A stretch of DNA of 64,000 bases from Hexactinellida sp. DTS-2022 (GCA_028753945.1 JAPNXP010000002.1:9982001-10046000), one strand, 5' to 3'; positions 12,154-24,049 are shown, counted from the stretch's first letter. Made by a program: numbers and translations. The notes: generated by a model from the letters alone, not told the origin.

Positions 12154-13260
12154 CCTTTGAGGTGACTTTGGTAGGAAATAAAAATGTAAATGAAATTTTA
12201 ATAAAAATTCAAAATCATTATCTGCCACAAGTGTTGTCATTTCGAGTTATTATGAACTTAGTAAAAAAAAAAAAAAGTAAATAAAATTTAGGACAGTCAT
12301 TGAAAAAATTGATAAGGAGGAAAAATATCTTTTTTGAACTTGACATTCATTGTAAAACATTGATAATTGGAAGTACTTGTGTTTGTGTCATATGGAATTT
12401 CAAATGTTTTAATGTTTTAATGAGCAATAAATTTTTTAGATGGGAAATATGAATATTTTGGACTATAATGTCTTGAAATGTTTTTTAGAAAATTGTTGAC
12501 CTTAAATGAAAATTCCTATTACAATAACACTGCTAAATGGAGTAAGGAACATTTAATAACAATATTTTTTGTAATTTTTCTATCTTATTTTTGTGTCTTT
12601 CGTATTTGGAGGATTTAAAATTTGGAAGGAATGTTTCTAAATCAATTTAATGTGTACTTTAAGATAAACACAACATCAGAGCTCTAAAGGATGAGTGTAA
12701 GTAGATATTAGTACATGAAGACCTAAAAAGAAATTTAGTTTATCAATAGAAGTTTATTGTGTAATAACTTTTGACGCGTTTCAAAGCGTTAGATGAAATT
12801 AATTTCATTTGAAAGATCATTATATTCTGAAAAGATATCATATAGGGTTCAGGGTAGCGCGGAGGCGCGCGGATGGTCGTTTAGCAGCTGGAAGGGAGTG
12901 CGGTACACATCATTTTAAGAATAAATTTTTATATCTAAAAATATACTTTTTTATTATGGTTAAATAGAAAGTGTAAAATACTCGTACAATAACACGCATT
13001 ATAGTAACGAATGGATTGATTATCTACGCTTGTATTAATTTGTAAACGAACTCATAAAAAATATTTCAAATCATGATTTAAATGTCTCAATTCCATTATT
13101 GAAACCATGAACATGATACGCTTTTAATAATTAATGGTTAATAATTGAAGTTTAATAAGATCGTGAATAAAGCCAGTGAAGATTCATTGAAACACAATTG
13201 TACTGTAAATCTTCAAAGCCATAAGATAACCATATAATAATAAATGCATTCGTTTAATGA
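12154..13260. other. Non-coding interior of the RAG1-like element
   Basis: No gene is visible; the DNA is very AT-rich with an A-run near 12262. A GC-rich island, GGTAGCGCGGAGGCGCGCGG, stands out at about 12852 in otherwise AT-rich surroundings. The promoter of the downstream gene is expected in the last part. Confidence 0.55.
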
Positions 13261-13263
13261 GGA

Positions 13264-13271
13264 TATAAATA
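13264..13271 (+). promoter_or_regulatory. TATA-like box of the RAG1-like gene
   Basis: TATAAATA lies 76 bases before the ATG at 13347. The spacing allows a transcription start near 13295 and a leader of about 50 bases. It is a sequence match only. Confidence 0.4.
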
Positions 13272-13346
13272 GAATAAATAATAAATCAATACATTTGCAT
13301 TTACAACTATCAATTTTGCACATACAGTAACCAACGAGACAAGATA

Positions 13347-15519
13347 ATGAATAATCTAGGAGCATACAACCTCTTAAAAGGACATAATGAAAATGTAAAT
13401 GATGCTACAAATGATTTTTTGGAGATATTCCAGCTACCTGAAACAGAGTATGAACATTTTCGCTACCGTTTTAGGGACTTAATTTCAGAGCGAGTGCGAT
13501 TTCGTAAAAATGGTAAATTGGACAGCTGGAATGATACTCCCTTTCAATCCCAAAGCGAATTACTTATCGATGACCTAGAATTGTCTAAATGTTCAATTAT
13601 CTCCGGTAAATCAATACATACTGGCAAAAAAATCTTCATTGAAGAGAAAGTCCTAAAATCTAGGAAACATATCTGCATTGTAACGAAGGAATCTCTGAAA
13701 CACAGACTTAATATCCTCCTAGATCATATTGCTTTTATTGCTGAAAGAGAGTCAGTTACTGCAAAACAAATAGCAGCAATGTCACTGGAGCTTATTGCAA
13801 ATAAGGATTATGATAGGAAAACTTCGGAAGTTTGCAAAGAAATCGCTGAAACTGGGGTATTAGCAGAAACGAATTGCAAATTACAGTTTGATAAGGCAGC
13901 AGCATTGATGGATATCCTGGAAATAGAAAATACACTGAATTGCGAGTCATTTGTAAACCAGATGGTTTTACAATCCCCACATACAATAAACTAGCCACTT
14001 ATAGGCGCGAACTGGCACTCTCTAGTCATATTGAAATTGTGAACCATCGTGATGGTTATCCAATTGGGGTAGGTATCGCGTACTCGAAAATTCTAACTTT
14101 TACAACCGAAAGAATGTCAAAACAATTGAGTATTGATACTACCAAATTTCCATTAACAATAGATGTCGCAGATGGCCTAGATGGATCAGGCAGCTGTAAA
14201 GTCTATGATCAACTTCAGACTAACACAGATTTTTCAACAAAAAATTTCATACTCTTCGCTTTTAAAATCCTAAAGATAACATCCAAAATTGTGAAATATT
14301 ATGGTCAAACGATACTCCTAATTCTCCTTATGTTACTAGACCTGTAGTCCTGATATCTCTCAAAGAGAATATTCAGAACTTTCAATTTTTAATGACTGAA
14401 CTAATAAATCCTGAAACATCAATAATAGAAGATTCTGGCTTGGACATTACTGATGGTCATGTCAATGTTAGGATAATTATATCATTATTTGATTCAAAAA
14501 TGTCTGCAACATTGAGCGGTGCTGGTGGAGCTAGTTGCCAGTTGTGTACTGCTAACCACACGCAATTAAAAGACTTGAATTTAATAAGGGATGGATTTCC
14601 AATTAATCGTTTCATTCATGATGCAAAGATCCTATTTAGTGATGTGAGTAATCACGAAGAATTCTTGAAATTGGATTCCAAATCGAGATACGGGTTAACA
14701 CATCCACCAATATCTGAAAAAGATATCCTACCTGTTTCTCCACTACATAGCTACCTTTGCGTTTTTAGATGGCTAATGCTAGTTATATATCATTTAGACG
14801 CTGGCACTACAAAATGGTCACCAACTTCCTCCCAGGTGCAAAAATCGATGAACAGAATGCGCAATTTGTTATTGAAGGAAACTTCATATCACATTGATTT
14901 ACCTTCTTGTGATGGAGGAACAAGTTCCACTGGAAACGTCGCTAGAGATTGTTTTAACAATAAACGCGATTTCTTGAGGTGGGCTACGTCCACTATCGCT
15001 CCAGAAGATAAAGAAAAGCTCATAATTATTCACAAAAACCTTGGCGCAATACTTCGTGTTTTTAACAGTAGGCATAAATTGGACGTCGGGAAACTTGAAA
15101 TGCTTTGCAAAACTACTTATGAGTATATAGTGAACAATTTCCCCTGGATCAGCATTACCCCTTCTCTTCACAAACTTTTGGCACATTCCACTGAACTTCC
15201 CGACAAGTACAACAATGGATGCGGGTTAAAGTTGTACTCTGAGGAGTGTATCGAAGCTTTAAATAAGCATATACGCCATTATAGAGACAAACTTGCTCGT
15301 AAAACATCCTTTAATGATAACGTTAGAGATATATTTATAAGGCTTATAACTCAAAGCAATCCTATTCTTCCAATGGTTAGGAGAAGTTGTCATACAAAAG
15401 TAGAATCCAAGATAAACAAAAATTTATCCAAGGAGTTGTCACAACAAGATTTACTTGTAAATTCACTGATTATTTGTGATATGGGTAGTAATAATTGTTT
15501 CTGTAGCGATTGTAATTAA
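13347..15519 (+). pseudogene. RAG1-like transposase, two frameshifts
   Basis: Three overlapping frames form one protein: 13347-~13940, ~13940-~14273 and ~14273-15519, each step being -1. The middle part has ADGLDGSGSC, matching the first catalytic Asp region of RAG1/Transib proteins. The last part has LSGAGGASCQLCTANH (a CxxC zinc pair), PLHSYLCVFRWL, GGTSSTGNVARDC, SITPSLHKLLAHSTELP and YSEECIEALNKHIRHYRDK, in the same order as the RAG1 core, where the last motif carries the catalytic Glu. At the place where RAG1 has its second Asp (LHCD) this protein reads LHSY, so that residue is absent there, as I believe is usual in this invertebrate subfamily. A CxC-rich tail (CFCSDC) ends the protein. 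Total about 720 codons. It lies inside matched ~186-bp inverted ends. No RAG2-like partner is visible. Confidence 0.7.
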
Positions 15520-15721
15520 TAAGAAATTTAAGTAAACTGTTGAAGCTCAGAATGATAATAATGTCTTGTTATTGTATAATTTAACGCTACCTACGACTAG
15601 TCAGGACTGTGACGTAATGGGTGAAATCAAAACTATTAACGATGTCAATTCAATTAGTATATTAGTTCCTTTGCCTTACTGTATAGTATATGAAAAATTA
15701 CTAACATCATTGATTTCATTC

Positions 15722-15909
15722 TTAACTGTAGACTGCTTAACTGATACACGTTGTGTCAGGAGGGAAACACGTCGATCTAATCATTCAAATTTCGAGATAA
15801 TTCGAATTTAGACATGGTTTTGTATTCTCAATCGATTTCAATCAAAAAATCAAAATTTTCAGAATTTGTTATGATGACGTAGCATAAAAGTGAACTGCTC
15901 CACTTGCCA
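15722..15909. repeat. Right terminal inverted repeat of the RAG1-like element
   Basis: This is the inverse partner of 11968-12153. It starts just after the 3' end of the gene and contains TTAACTGTAGACTGC, ACACGTTGTGTC and TTGTTATGATGACGTAGCAT. A related CAGTCTACGGTTAA word also occurs at about 16402, outside the element, hinting at a second relic. Confidence 0.8.
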
Positions 15910-16725
15910 CCCTCTTACTTTTGTAGATAAGAAATGTGAAAATCTCACCGTGGGAATACCCATAAGAAGATATTAGACTAATCTTATCTGTTTTAGGATA
16001 TTTGGGTGGACTAATATTGAGTTGTGACAGATATAACTCAAATACATGTATATTTTCGTTATCCTTGGTTCATCAAATGCAGATTTATCATTTTTATGAA
16101 AATGACGTAACTTTAGTTTCCTGACTCAGAATTGTTCAAATTTTGAGATCAGATAACTAATAAGATAGTAGTATTTGTTCCTGTTTAGAAACAAAGGATT
16201 ACTTATATATTAACGGCGTTATATCAATTTAAAGAGAAAGTATGTGTCATCACTTTTTGTCTAAATCCTCGAATAAATCTTTTCAAAAATTTCTTAATAT
16301 TAATATACTATTGTGCTCTTGTTGGATTTCAAATTTATTGGTCCTACATATTATGTACAAAGAATTACAGGTTAAGTTATTTTCCTGAAAATCACACCGG
16401 CAGTCTACGGTTAAACTTGTCTATATTCAATGAAAACATGTATAGCGTTGCTATGTAATATAAGCCATAGATATATCCAGTAGAAAAACATGATAACTAT
16501 AAACACTTTGTTTTACTTCATAACTCGTCAAATAAATATGCATTCAACTTGCCTATACGAGAAAATCACCAATATTTTCTAAATTTATATTATTTATTAG
16601 GAATTCAAAAATTTAGGTCAATTTTTCAATGGAATTTCCCTATTTTTGAGAAATGTGGCCATACAACTTTGCGAAATTAGAAAAAAGTATGGAAACGCTC
16701 TGAACGTTATTTAGATATATACTAT
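15910..16725. other. AT-rich DNA, nothing recognised
   Basis: No open frame of note, no structured RNA and no strong repeat is visible apart from CAGTCTACGGTTAA near 16402, which resembles the inner end of the neighbouring element's inverted repeat. Confidence 0.5.
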
Positions 16726-16729
16726 GTCC

Positions 16730-17565
16730 TGCTAAAATATGTAATAGCTACTACCAGATTCGAAATATGTTATGGATTGTACTATTTTACCCCTGACAAA
16801 ATATGTATTACCTACTACCAGATTCAAAATAAGTCTTGGAATTGTATTATTTTACCCCAGCAAAAATATGTAATACCCACTACCAGATTCAAAATATGTA
16901 ATGGATTGTACTATTTAGATCTGCCAAAATATGTAATACCCACTACAAGATTTCAAAATATGTAATGGAATGACAATTTACCCCTGCTAAAATATCTAAT
17001 ACGTAATACCAGAATCAAAACGTTTTGCGGATTGTACTATTTATCCCTGCCAAAATATTATATTACCTACTACCAGTTTCAAAATATGTAATGGATTGTA
17101 CTATTTTACCACTGCCCAAATATGTAATACCTACTCCAAGATTCAAAATATCTAATGGATTGTACTATTTTACCCCTGCCAAAATATGTAATAGTTACTA
17201 GTACTACCACATTCAAAATATGTAATGGATTGTACTATTTTACCCCTGACAAAATATGTATTACCTACTACCAGATTCAAAATATGTAATGGATTGTACT
17301 ATTTACCCTTGCCAAAAGATGTAATAGTTACTAGTACCTCCACATTCAAAATATATAATGGATTGTACTATTTTACCCCTGCCAAAATATGCATTACCTA
17401 GTACCAGATTCAAAATATGTAATGGATTGTACTATTTACCCCTGCCAAAATATGTAATAGTAACTACCAGATTCAAAATATGTAATGGATTGTGCTATTT
17501 TACCCCTGGCAAAATATGTAATACCTACTACCAGATTCAAAAGATGTTTTTGGTTGTGCTTATAT
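16730..17565. repeat. Satellite, ~62-bp unit, about 13 copies
   Basis: Each unit reads roughly TGGATTGTACTATTTTACCC, CTGCCAAAATATGTAATACC, TACTACCAGATTCAAAATATG. Some units carry TAGTTACTAGTA insertions and some lack a T in the run, so period varies between about 60 and 66 bp. Short open frames here are repeats translated and not genes. Confidence 0.9.
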
Positions 17566-17569
17566 GTAT

Positions 17570-19161
17570 ATAAACTACATCTCCCCGAAATTTCAAGTTG
17601 ATACGATAAATACTCACGGAGTTCTCTAGCTTTTTCCACAGCCGGTATTAGAAAATATTTATGTGGAGAAGAGGGTATAGAAGGACACAATAGTGGCACA
17701 AACCTTCAATACTTCTTACAGATAATGGTTTGAAGATAATTGATCAGTTCATATTCCTCGAAAACGATTACTGATAGTGCTAGCAAGTTAGAGCTAAGCT
17801 CTTGCACAACTCTGATTTTCATGATCGATGGTTTGTGATGGTCACATGACACCTCCATATATGGGCATGGGCTTCTTAGCATGGTAACTATTTGGAAAAT
17901 AGTCCAATTTGTTATTCCAATGATATATTCATGATATATTGATGTGAATAATCGATTAGAGCTAAGCTCTGCTTTCTCTAGTTTATGAGATACAAAATTG
18001 CTGAATCATCAAAATGTGGCACATATCCATGCCCATATATGGTCATTTGAAAAAACGGGGCGACTGAGGGTGACAAAATTTATTAGGGACGCATAGGAAG
18101 TCGTATATTGCGAGCCTTTTTCACTAGTGCATTTTAATTCTAGGTGCACGGGTGTCTGAGAAATGTATTCAGAGGGGGTGTGTTAGAAATAGGACCCCAA
18201 GGATAGATAATGGCCCTAACTTTTCGAATTTTCTCTTTCTATATGATTTTTTTATAAAAAGATTTTTTTTTTCCACAGACTATCTAATGGGCCAGGTATA
18301 TTCAAGGAAAATCACAAAAAATCACGTCAGTTACAGCAAACAATCCCATCTGAAAGTGCTGAACCACTGAAAAAGTACACTCAGCACCCCAAATATCGTA
18401 CTTATAGAGGTCAAATTTATCGAGATATTGTACATTTGACCTTTGCATATCCTTGGGGGCTTTATTAAGCGTCTATAGACGAATTTTAATTTTTTTGTGA
18501 TTTTGTAGCCATTGGCAAAATAGTACTCGTATGTAGCGTTAATAACTTATAAATATTTAAAAATAATAAATAACACCAATTGATATCCTAGGAATGTCAT
18601 CATATACCTAATTAATATATTTCGGTACTCTATAATCAAGATAAATAACATTTTAGATATGAAAGACAATTTTTTCAAATTTGATGACGTCATAATTACA
18701 GGTATTGAAGCCATACAAGAATTCTGATTATACCAATCTCTTCCTTAGGATTGATAACCCATACCCAAATAATACATTATATGTGTATATTGTCCATTTA
18801 GAGCCAATTATAGAGACGAAATGGCATTTTGTTTGATAATAATGACGTCATAATTTAAAAAATTGAAGCCATACAGTAATTCTGATTACACCAATCGCTT
18901 TCTTAGGGTCGATAACCCATACCCAAATAATACATTCTATGTACCTAGGATGTGTAAAAATGCCTATTCGAAGATAATCGCCATTCTGGACCACTATGCA
19001 CAGCCTACCTAAGGTGAGGCGCACTAACATTAAATATTTGGTCCCACCGCACCAAATATTCCCGAAGTTTTTGGTCCGAGTGTATATTATTGTGCTCAAT
19101 AGGGTAATATATTCCAGATTATGAAAGCAATATCTATATTATTTAATCTCGATTGTTGTGG
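17570..19161. other. AT-rich DNA with two repeat families
   Basis: At 17760-18060 two copies of TTAGAGCTAAGCTCT, about 170 bp apart, each precede a CATATATGG-type word; the same pair with the same spacing is found at 51833-52080. At 18690-18940 a segment of about 155 bp is repeated in tandem, marked by TGACGTCATAATT and GATAACCCATACCCAAATAA. No gene is supportable. Confidence 0.6.
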
Positions 19162-19169
19162 TTTGTGTG

Positions 19170-19336
19170 CATAGGCGTCGTAAACCGCCCGGGTGCCCGG
19201 AAATGTCCGGGCGGGCCGAAGGGATTGTCCCCATGCTACTAACACTATACTCCGAGTTTACCCGGAGTTTACCCGGACATTACCCGGAATTTCCGGGCGG
19301 CCCGATGGATTGACCTTTGCATTTACGACGCCTATG
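19170..19336. mobile_element. 167-bp hAT-type miniature element
   Basis: Perfect 15-bp inverted ends, CATAGGCGTCGTAAA at 19170-19184 and its inverse at 19322-19336, enclose a GC-rich interior full of CCCGG/CCGGG words. TTTGTGTG flanks both sides (19162-19169 and 19337-19344), an 8-bp direct repeat as expected for hAT elements. The flank lies in a GT-rich microsatellite, so the duplication could be partly chance. Confidence 0.75.
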
Positions 19337-19344
19337 TTTGTGTG

Positions 19345-20142
19345 TTTGTGTGTTTGTTTTCCCGGATTGTATTAAAGTGATGGGGGAATAGAAACTGCAT
19401 TAATTAATACGAGCATTTCGGTCTCGGTCGCTTTGCGACAGATCGGCGCTACGCACCTCAAGTTAACGGCCGCTGAGCGGCCTTACTCCTCACACTTTCT
19501 ACCATGGAAATGTTAGAAAGGGACGTTATGATTTTGAATTTTCATTAATCTTTTGACCCTTAGCCTACTATACATAATGACCCACAGTAACTTGATAATT
19601 TTGGACCATGGATGCGGTCGAAGATGGATTTGTAGATTCTAAATTAAGTCGATTGCAAGCTGAATTATTGATAAACTAAGTGGCTAATTATTAATTTAAG
19701 TATTTGTGTCCATTGTAAATAAAATACTGTCGTATACTCCTTCCTTATATGAATTAGCTAATATTACTAACGATTGGACTGGACAATAACAATAAATTTA
19801 GTATACATCTATGACTATGTAATATAGTACAATAGTAAAAAACATACATAACGTATTATACATTTTCTTTAACAAGATACAATAATACACATTAATAAGT
19901 AACATTAAAATAAACGATACAGACCGAAATGGTGCTCTAGTGGGTCTGTCTGTAAGAAAGAAGTTAAGAGATAAGAAATACACTATTTTCTAACAGATGG
20001 CTAGTTATTTGGGGTAACGCAAGACAACCATGTTTAAAGCTTGAAAAAGTTTAGAGACTAAATTTAACCTTCCTTTCAGAGAGTGATCTCCAGGCTTCTA
20101 ACCAATAGACAACTCGCCTCAAAAAAGAAAAGCGCTCGTCAT
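19345..20142. other. GT-rich tail, GC-rich module and AT-rich DNA
   Basis: 19345-19500 holds an inverse copy of the dispersed module (GGATTGTATTAAAGTGATGG, then TCGGTCGCTTTGCGAC and GGCCGCTGAGCGGCC hairpins). The rest to 20142 is AT-rich with no gene. CTCGTCAT at its end is the left target duplication of the next element. Confidence 0.55.
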
Positions 20143-20428
20143 CAGGGGCAGCGCCAGAATCGAAGAATGGGGGTGCTGGGAATGCCGAAACTCTTTTCCG
20201 AGGGGGCCAAGCGTACTCTGCAAATTAACTTTTTAATATTTCGAGTAATAAGAATGCACGTACAATTGCCAGAAAGAAAAAAAAACTTTAAAACATAAGA
20301 TATCTTACTCAAATTACAAAACCTTTACCCAATTCAAAAGAATGCGCGTCGTCTTACCCAAAATTACGCAGGGCACTCCCAAAATTACGGGGGACTTGAG
20401 CCCCCCGAATTTGAGCTGACCGCTACTG
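20143..20428. mobile_element. 286-bp hAT-type miniature element
   Basis: The block begins CAGGGGCAGCGCCAG and ends GAGCTGACCGCTACTG, whose inverse begins CAGTAGCGGTCAG, so the first bases are inverted. A perfect 8-bp direct repeat, CTCGTCAT, flanks it at 20135-20142 and 20429-20436. Eight-base duplications and CAG termini point to the hAT superfamily. It has no coding capacity. Confidence 0.8.
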
Positions 20429-20436
20429 CTCGTCAT

Positions 20437-21294
20437 TACCCACGAATGGGCTAGAAAATGCATCGTTTATTCGGACATGGTTATATGGAAAAATCTCGGC
20501 AAAATTTTGGTGATTTTCTGAAAATCATCAAAATTTTGCCAAGTCATCAACTTTTGATTGAATTGAAAGGTGATATCAACATTCTGAAATTTGGATCCAT
20601 TGATCTATGTAATATATGTATTCTACATAGTTTAAGAACTTGCGAATAAGCCTATTTGCTGGAACCTGATAATAATTGATGAATTCACTGTAATAGTGAA
20701 TCTTAAGGTTGGGGAAGCAACAAATTTTTAGTGGAAGCTAAAATGTGCATCTGGAAAAAGATTTTCGCGAAATATCACAGCCAGAAAATAGTAAAATTCG
20801 GCAAAAGCGAGGGGCAGCTTCTGCTAAAATATTATCATTACATTATCCATCATAATAAGTATAATTATCTTATATATTAAATCACAATGATTTGTTTTTT
20901 TTTTTTTTTTGTTCGGAATTGATTGAGGAACTGGTAAGAGCTGCATACTTGAAATTTGGCAGGGGGGTAGGGAATAATGTTTCTAGGAACAAGTTCTAAT
21001 ATCTAAGAAAAATATTCATGTCTTCCCTCTCAAAAGGTGTCAAAACTATCAGCTGTTAATTATGCATTATAGAGAGCCTAACTGAGACTGCAATTTAATT
21101 GGCTGAAAAAATAAATACAAATAATTCTGGGTCAATACATTTGACCAATAAATTTTACCCTAAGTTAGTACTTTAATAGTCCCATTAAGCGCATAAATAG
21201 TTAAACTAAAACCTTTCAAACTTCACATTTCATTCCACCTTATAAACTCTTCATTTCCAAACTTTTGATTAATTAATTAATTAAAGCCTTCATA
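20437..21294. other. AT-rich DNA with a dispersed repeat copy
   Basis: A T-run near 20895 is followed at 20911-21050 by a dispersed repeat (GAGGAACTGGTAAGAG, AAATTTGGCAGGGGGG, CAAAAGGTGTCAAAAC), also at 5785-5930 and, shortened, at 29345-29420. Just before the next frame, GCATAAATAG near 21188 is a weak TATA-like match. No gene is visible. Confidence 0.5.
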
Positions 21295-21792
21295 ATGCCC
21301 CGAATTACTAAACGCGGTCCTCAGCGCAAATCACGTTTTACTAAAAACGATGCGTTGAGAATGGAAATTTCGAGGAGTAATGAAACATTAGAAGCTAAAC
21401 AGGCCAGGTTGGAGAAACAGCTTGAGTATCAACTGGCATATTACGAGAACCAGAGCGGTGAAGAACGAGCTACCCGCCTCGGTCAACGGCTTAAATATCA
21501 ACATTCTCATTTTGACAACCAGAGTACAGATGATCGAGCTACCCGTCTTGAATTGCAGCAAGAATATCAGAAAGCATACTATTTAAGTGAGAGCAGCGAA
21601 GAACTAATTATCCGCCGCAAGCGCCAGCGAGATCAAAATAAGGCTCATTTCGAGGACGAGAGTAATGATAGACGAATTACCCGTCTAGATTATCAAAGAA
21701 AGTACCAGTCCTTAAGGACCAAAGGTAATAGTAATGATAGTTATCTCAATAACGCACGTTCCGTTATTGCATCTGAATTTAAGGGTGCTTAG
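21295..21792 (+). CDS. STPRR-like repeat protein, probable Helitron accessory frame
   Basis: A 165-residue frame starts with ATG and the basic opening MPRITKRGPQRKSR. It consists of about five imperfect ~26-residue repeats of the form R(A/I)TRL-x-Q-x-EYQ-x-A(Y/H)-(Y/F), strongly charged and likely helical. Such Ser/Thr-Pro-Arg-Arg-like repeats occur in the N-terminal part or first exon of animal Helitron proteins. The Helitron Rep begins 1.3 kb downstream on the same strand. The last ~20 bases of the frame and the following ~130 bases recur inverted at about 60395-60530, so the 3' end belongs to a mobile segment. It may be the displaced N-terminus of the downstream Helitron; that link is inferred. 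Confidence 0.55.
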   Translation: MPRITKRGPQRKSRFTKNDALRMEISRSNETLEAKQARLEKQLEYQLAYYENQSGEERATRLGQRLKYQHSHFDNQSTDDRATRLELQQEYQKAYYLSESSEELIIRRKRQRDQNKAHFEDESNDRRITRLDYQRKYQSLRTKGNSNDSYLNNARSVIASEFKGA

Positions 21793-23040
21793 GGTGAAAA
21801 ATGTATTAGCGGTATGGGTGGTTTTAGCGGCTTTGTAGATATTGAAGTGTAATTCTCCAATCTGCTCTGTAATTGCATAACTAAGCTTAAAATGCATACA
21901 GCATATCTAAGTCCAAACTATTTTTCGAGTAGCAATAAATTCTTTAGGAAATGCCTCCCCATAGGGATAATACTGTTTTATTAGAATTCACTGAATTAAT
22001 TCTTGTAAAGTATAGTCGATATAGCTCCAAAAATTTGTATGATTGATCAGTACTATTAGCACTACATTTGCTTAGCTCACCAGACGCCTATCCCAAGTTT
22101 AACCAATTCTTAACTTACGAATCCTAGAATTCGTCAAAATGGAGGCCAGAAAGTGGTATTTTTGCTCCTTGCTTGGTCTCTACTCATACACTAATCGTTT
22201 GTTTGCTTCAATGAGCTTGCAAAATGATCATTATATTATTAAGAACTATATCTGAATTTTTGAAAGCAATCCCTTATGAACTATATTAGATAAAATTCGG
22301 GATATGTCAAAAAAACTACAATTGAGTAATCGAAGGCTGAAGTTTTTTGATTGTGAAATGCATATGTCTATTAAATTTGTCCGTATTACAAACAGATTTA
22401 GTTTAAATATACTAGATAAGTTTCATACTATATACTAAATATGTATTGAAACATCATAGTAAACAAACTACTTGATTAAATCGTATTCTATGCAAGTTTC
22501 TGTCGTATTAATGGAGTCCGCTTTCTTTTGGGACATCATTATCAGTGATTAAATCATGGCTTACGTAGTGATTAATGCTCTAATATGTATAATAAGTCTA
22601 TACTAGTTGGGATACCGTATGAAAAAACTAATATATATGACAATTGAGTTGAATAATATAATATAGTCAATTAATCTGTTGATGATGCATACAAAAATTA
22701 AAAAATATGCAGATCAGAATTTCTAGCCCATTATCAACTGGTTTTGGCAATATATGCTAATCATTGAGATATTTGTGCATATTAATGTTAGTTTATATAC
22801 ATAAAGTATATAAGTGCAAGATAAGGTACATATAAAACCAAGGAATGTCAATTGGGATAATAAAAAGAAACATCATCAACAATGACGTCACCAAATTGAC
22901 ATTTTGAAGACTTTGTAGAATATTTTTTCAAAAAAATTCACATCTCACATAATTTAATGATATATTAGCTTCATTTCACAGAATAAACTCGCATTACAAT
23001 TTTGTCACTAAAAGAACAAAAATCTCACCCGAAGCATCCT
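21793..23040. other. AT-rich DNA ending in a TTAA-type repeat piece
   Basis: About 21785-21935 is an inverted copy of 60380-60530. The segment 22860-23039 ends CACCCGAAGCATCC followed by TTAA (23040-23043), the inverse of the GGATGCTTCGGGTGA start seen at 50423, and shares the TGACGTCA-containing interior. It is therefore one end of the third TTAA family and lies directly before the Helitron gene, probably cutting off its N-terminus. Confidence 0.6.
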
Positions 23041-23077
23041 TAACGATAATATAATCAACGAAAATTCTTTCGGTGCA

Positions 23078-24049
23078 ATGGAATTTATTTGTCCACTTTG
23101 TGGCGCGAAGTTTTGGGAGAGCGAAAAGCTTACCAGTAGCACTAAGAATTGCAACAAGTTCCCCCTCTGTTGTGGACAGGGGAAGGTGGTTCTACCCCCT
23201 TTAGTATCACCGCCTGAGATGCTACTGCATCTGCTGACTACTTCTGACAAGCGAGGACGAGAGTTCAGAGATAAAATTCGAGCCTACAACTCAGCTCTGG
23301 CCTTTGCTTCGCTAGGAGTAAACCTCGATAAGGAACTTGCTAGCGCGAGACGTGGAGTGTACACCTTCCGTATCCAGGGAGTTGTACACCATTATATCGG
23401 ACAGCTGACACCGAGAGAGGGAGAGGCTCCCTCCTTTGCCCAGATATACATCCATGATGGGACAGCTGAGGGCGAGATAGAAAACCGCCAGCGGCATCTG
23501 GGAGAGGCATCTCTGCCAGAACTGAAAGCACTACAGGCGCTAATGCACGAGGTCAATCCATATGTGCAGTACTTCAGACACGGAATAGAGCTAATGAGAG
23601 CGCAAGGAGGAACTGACGTTAGGATGATCATCCGAGCTGATGGTGTCCCAGATCCCAGACGCTATAACGCCCCTGCTGCCCCAGAGGTAGCCGTTATCAT
23701 GCCCGGAGACGGGTATTCAGAAGGCGTAGCCAGCAGAGACATAGTGCTACATGCACGTACAGGGGGTTTACAGCGTATAACCGAGTGCAATTGCGCTTAT
23801 GATTCTTTGCATTATGTACTTTTGTTCCCCTCAGGAGATAATGGCTGGCATCTGAAAATCCCTCACAGCAGAGGGAAAGGAGATGTGACTGCATTGGAGT
23901 ATTACTCTTCCCGTCTGATGGTGAGAAGTGATTTGAGCTATCTACACATGTTTGGCAGACTCTTTCATCAGTACTTGGTGGATATGTTTGCTAAAGTGGA
24001 GCAACAGCGACTGAACTATATTAAGTGCAATCAGCAAAGATTAGAGTAG
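23078..24049 (+). pseudogene. Helitron Rep/helicase protein, N-terminal part
   Basis: The 323-codon frame has FICPLCGAKFW and CCGQGKV zinc-binding pairs followed by the standard animal Helitron N-terminal domain (SALAFASLGV, FRIQGVVHHYIGQLTP, FAQIYIHDG, HYVLLFPSGDNGWHL, LFHQYLVDMFAKVEQQRLNYIK). Coding similarity begins slightly upstream of the ATG (SFGAM), so the ATG is not the original start; the preceding DNA is an unrelated TTAA-type repeat. Near 24036-24040 the frame breaks: after KCNQQ the expected KIRVDLYSGL is in the next frame, indicating a one-base deletion or similar small change. The rest of the protein continues at 24025-28032. Confidence 0.85.

Larger units (their letters stand above)
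11968..15909 (+). mobile_element. DNA transposon with ~186-bp inverted ends carrying a RAG1-like gene
   Basis: The left block 11968-12153 and the right block 15722-15909 are inverted copies of each other. Both contain, reading inward, CAGTTCACTT, ATGCTACGTCATCATAACAA, TTGATTTTTTGA, GAAATCGAT, ATGTCTAAAT, AACGTGTATCAGT and GCAGTCTACAGTTAA, with scattered mismatches and small gaps. The RAG1-like gene (13347-15519) lies between them, with about 1.2 kb of non-coding DNA to its left. The outermost base is uncertain by about 10 bp because similarity fades through GGGAAGTG/GGCAAGTG. I found no obvious target duplication and no CACAGTG-type heptamer. Confidence 0.75.

Noticed and set aside
16730-17573. 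CRISPR-like array
   Set aside because: Whole units repeat without unique spacers and the genome is eukaryotic; it is an ordinary satellite.
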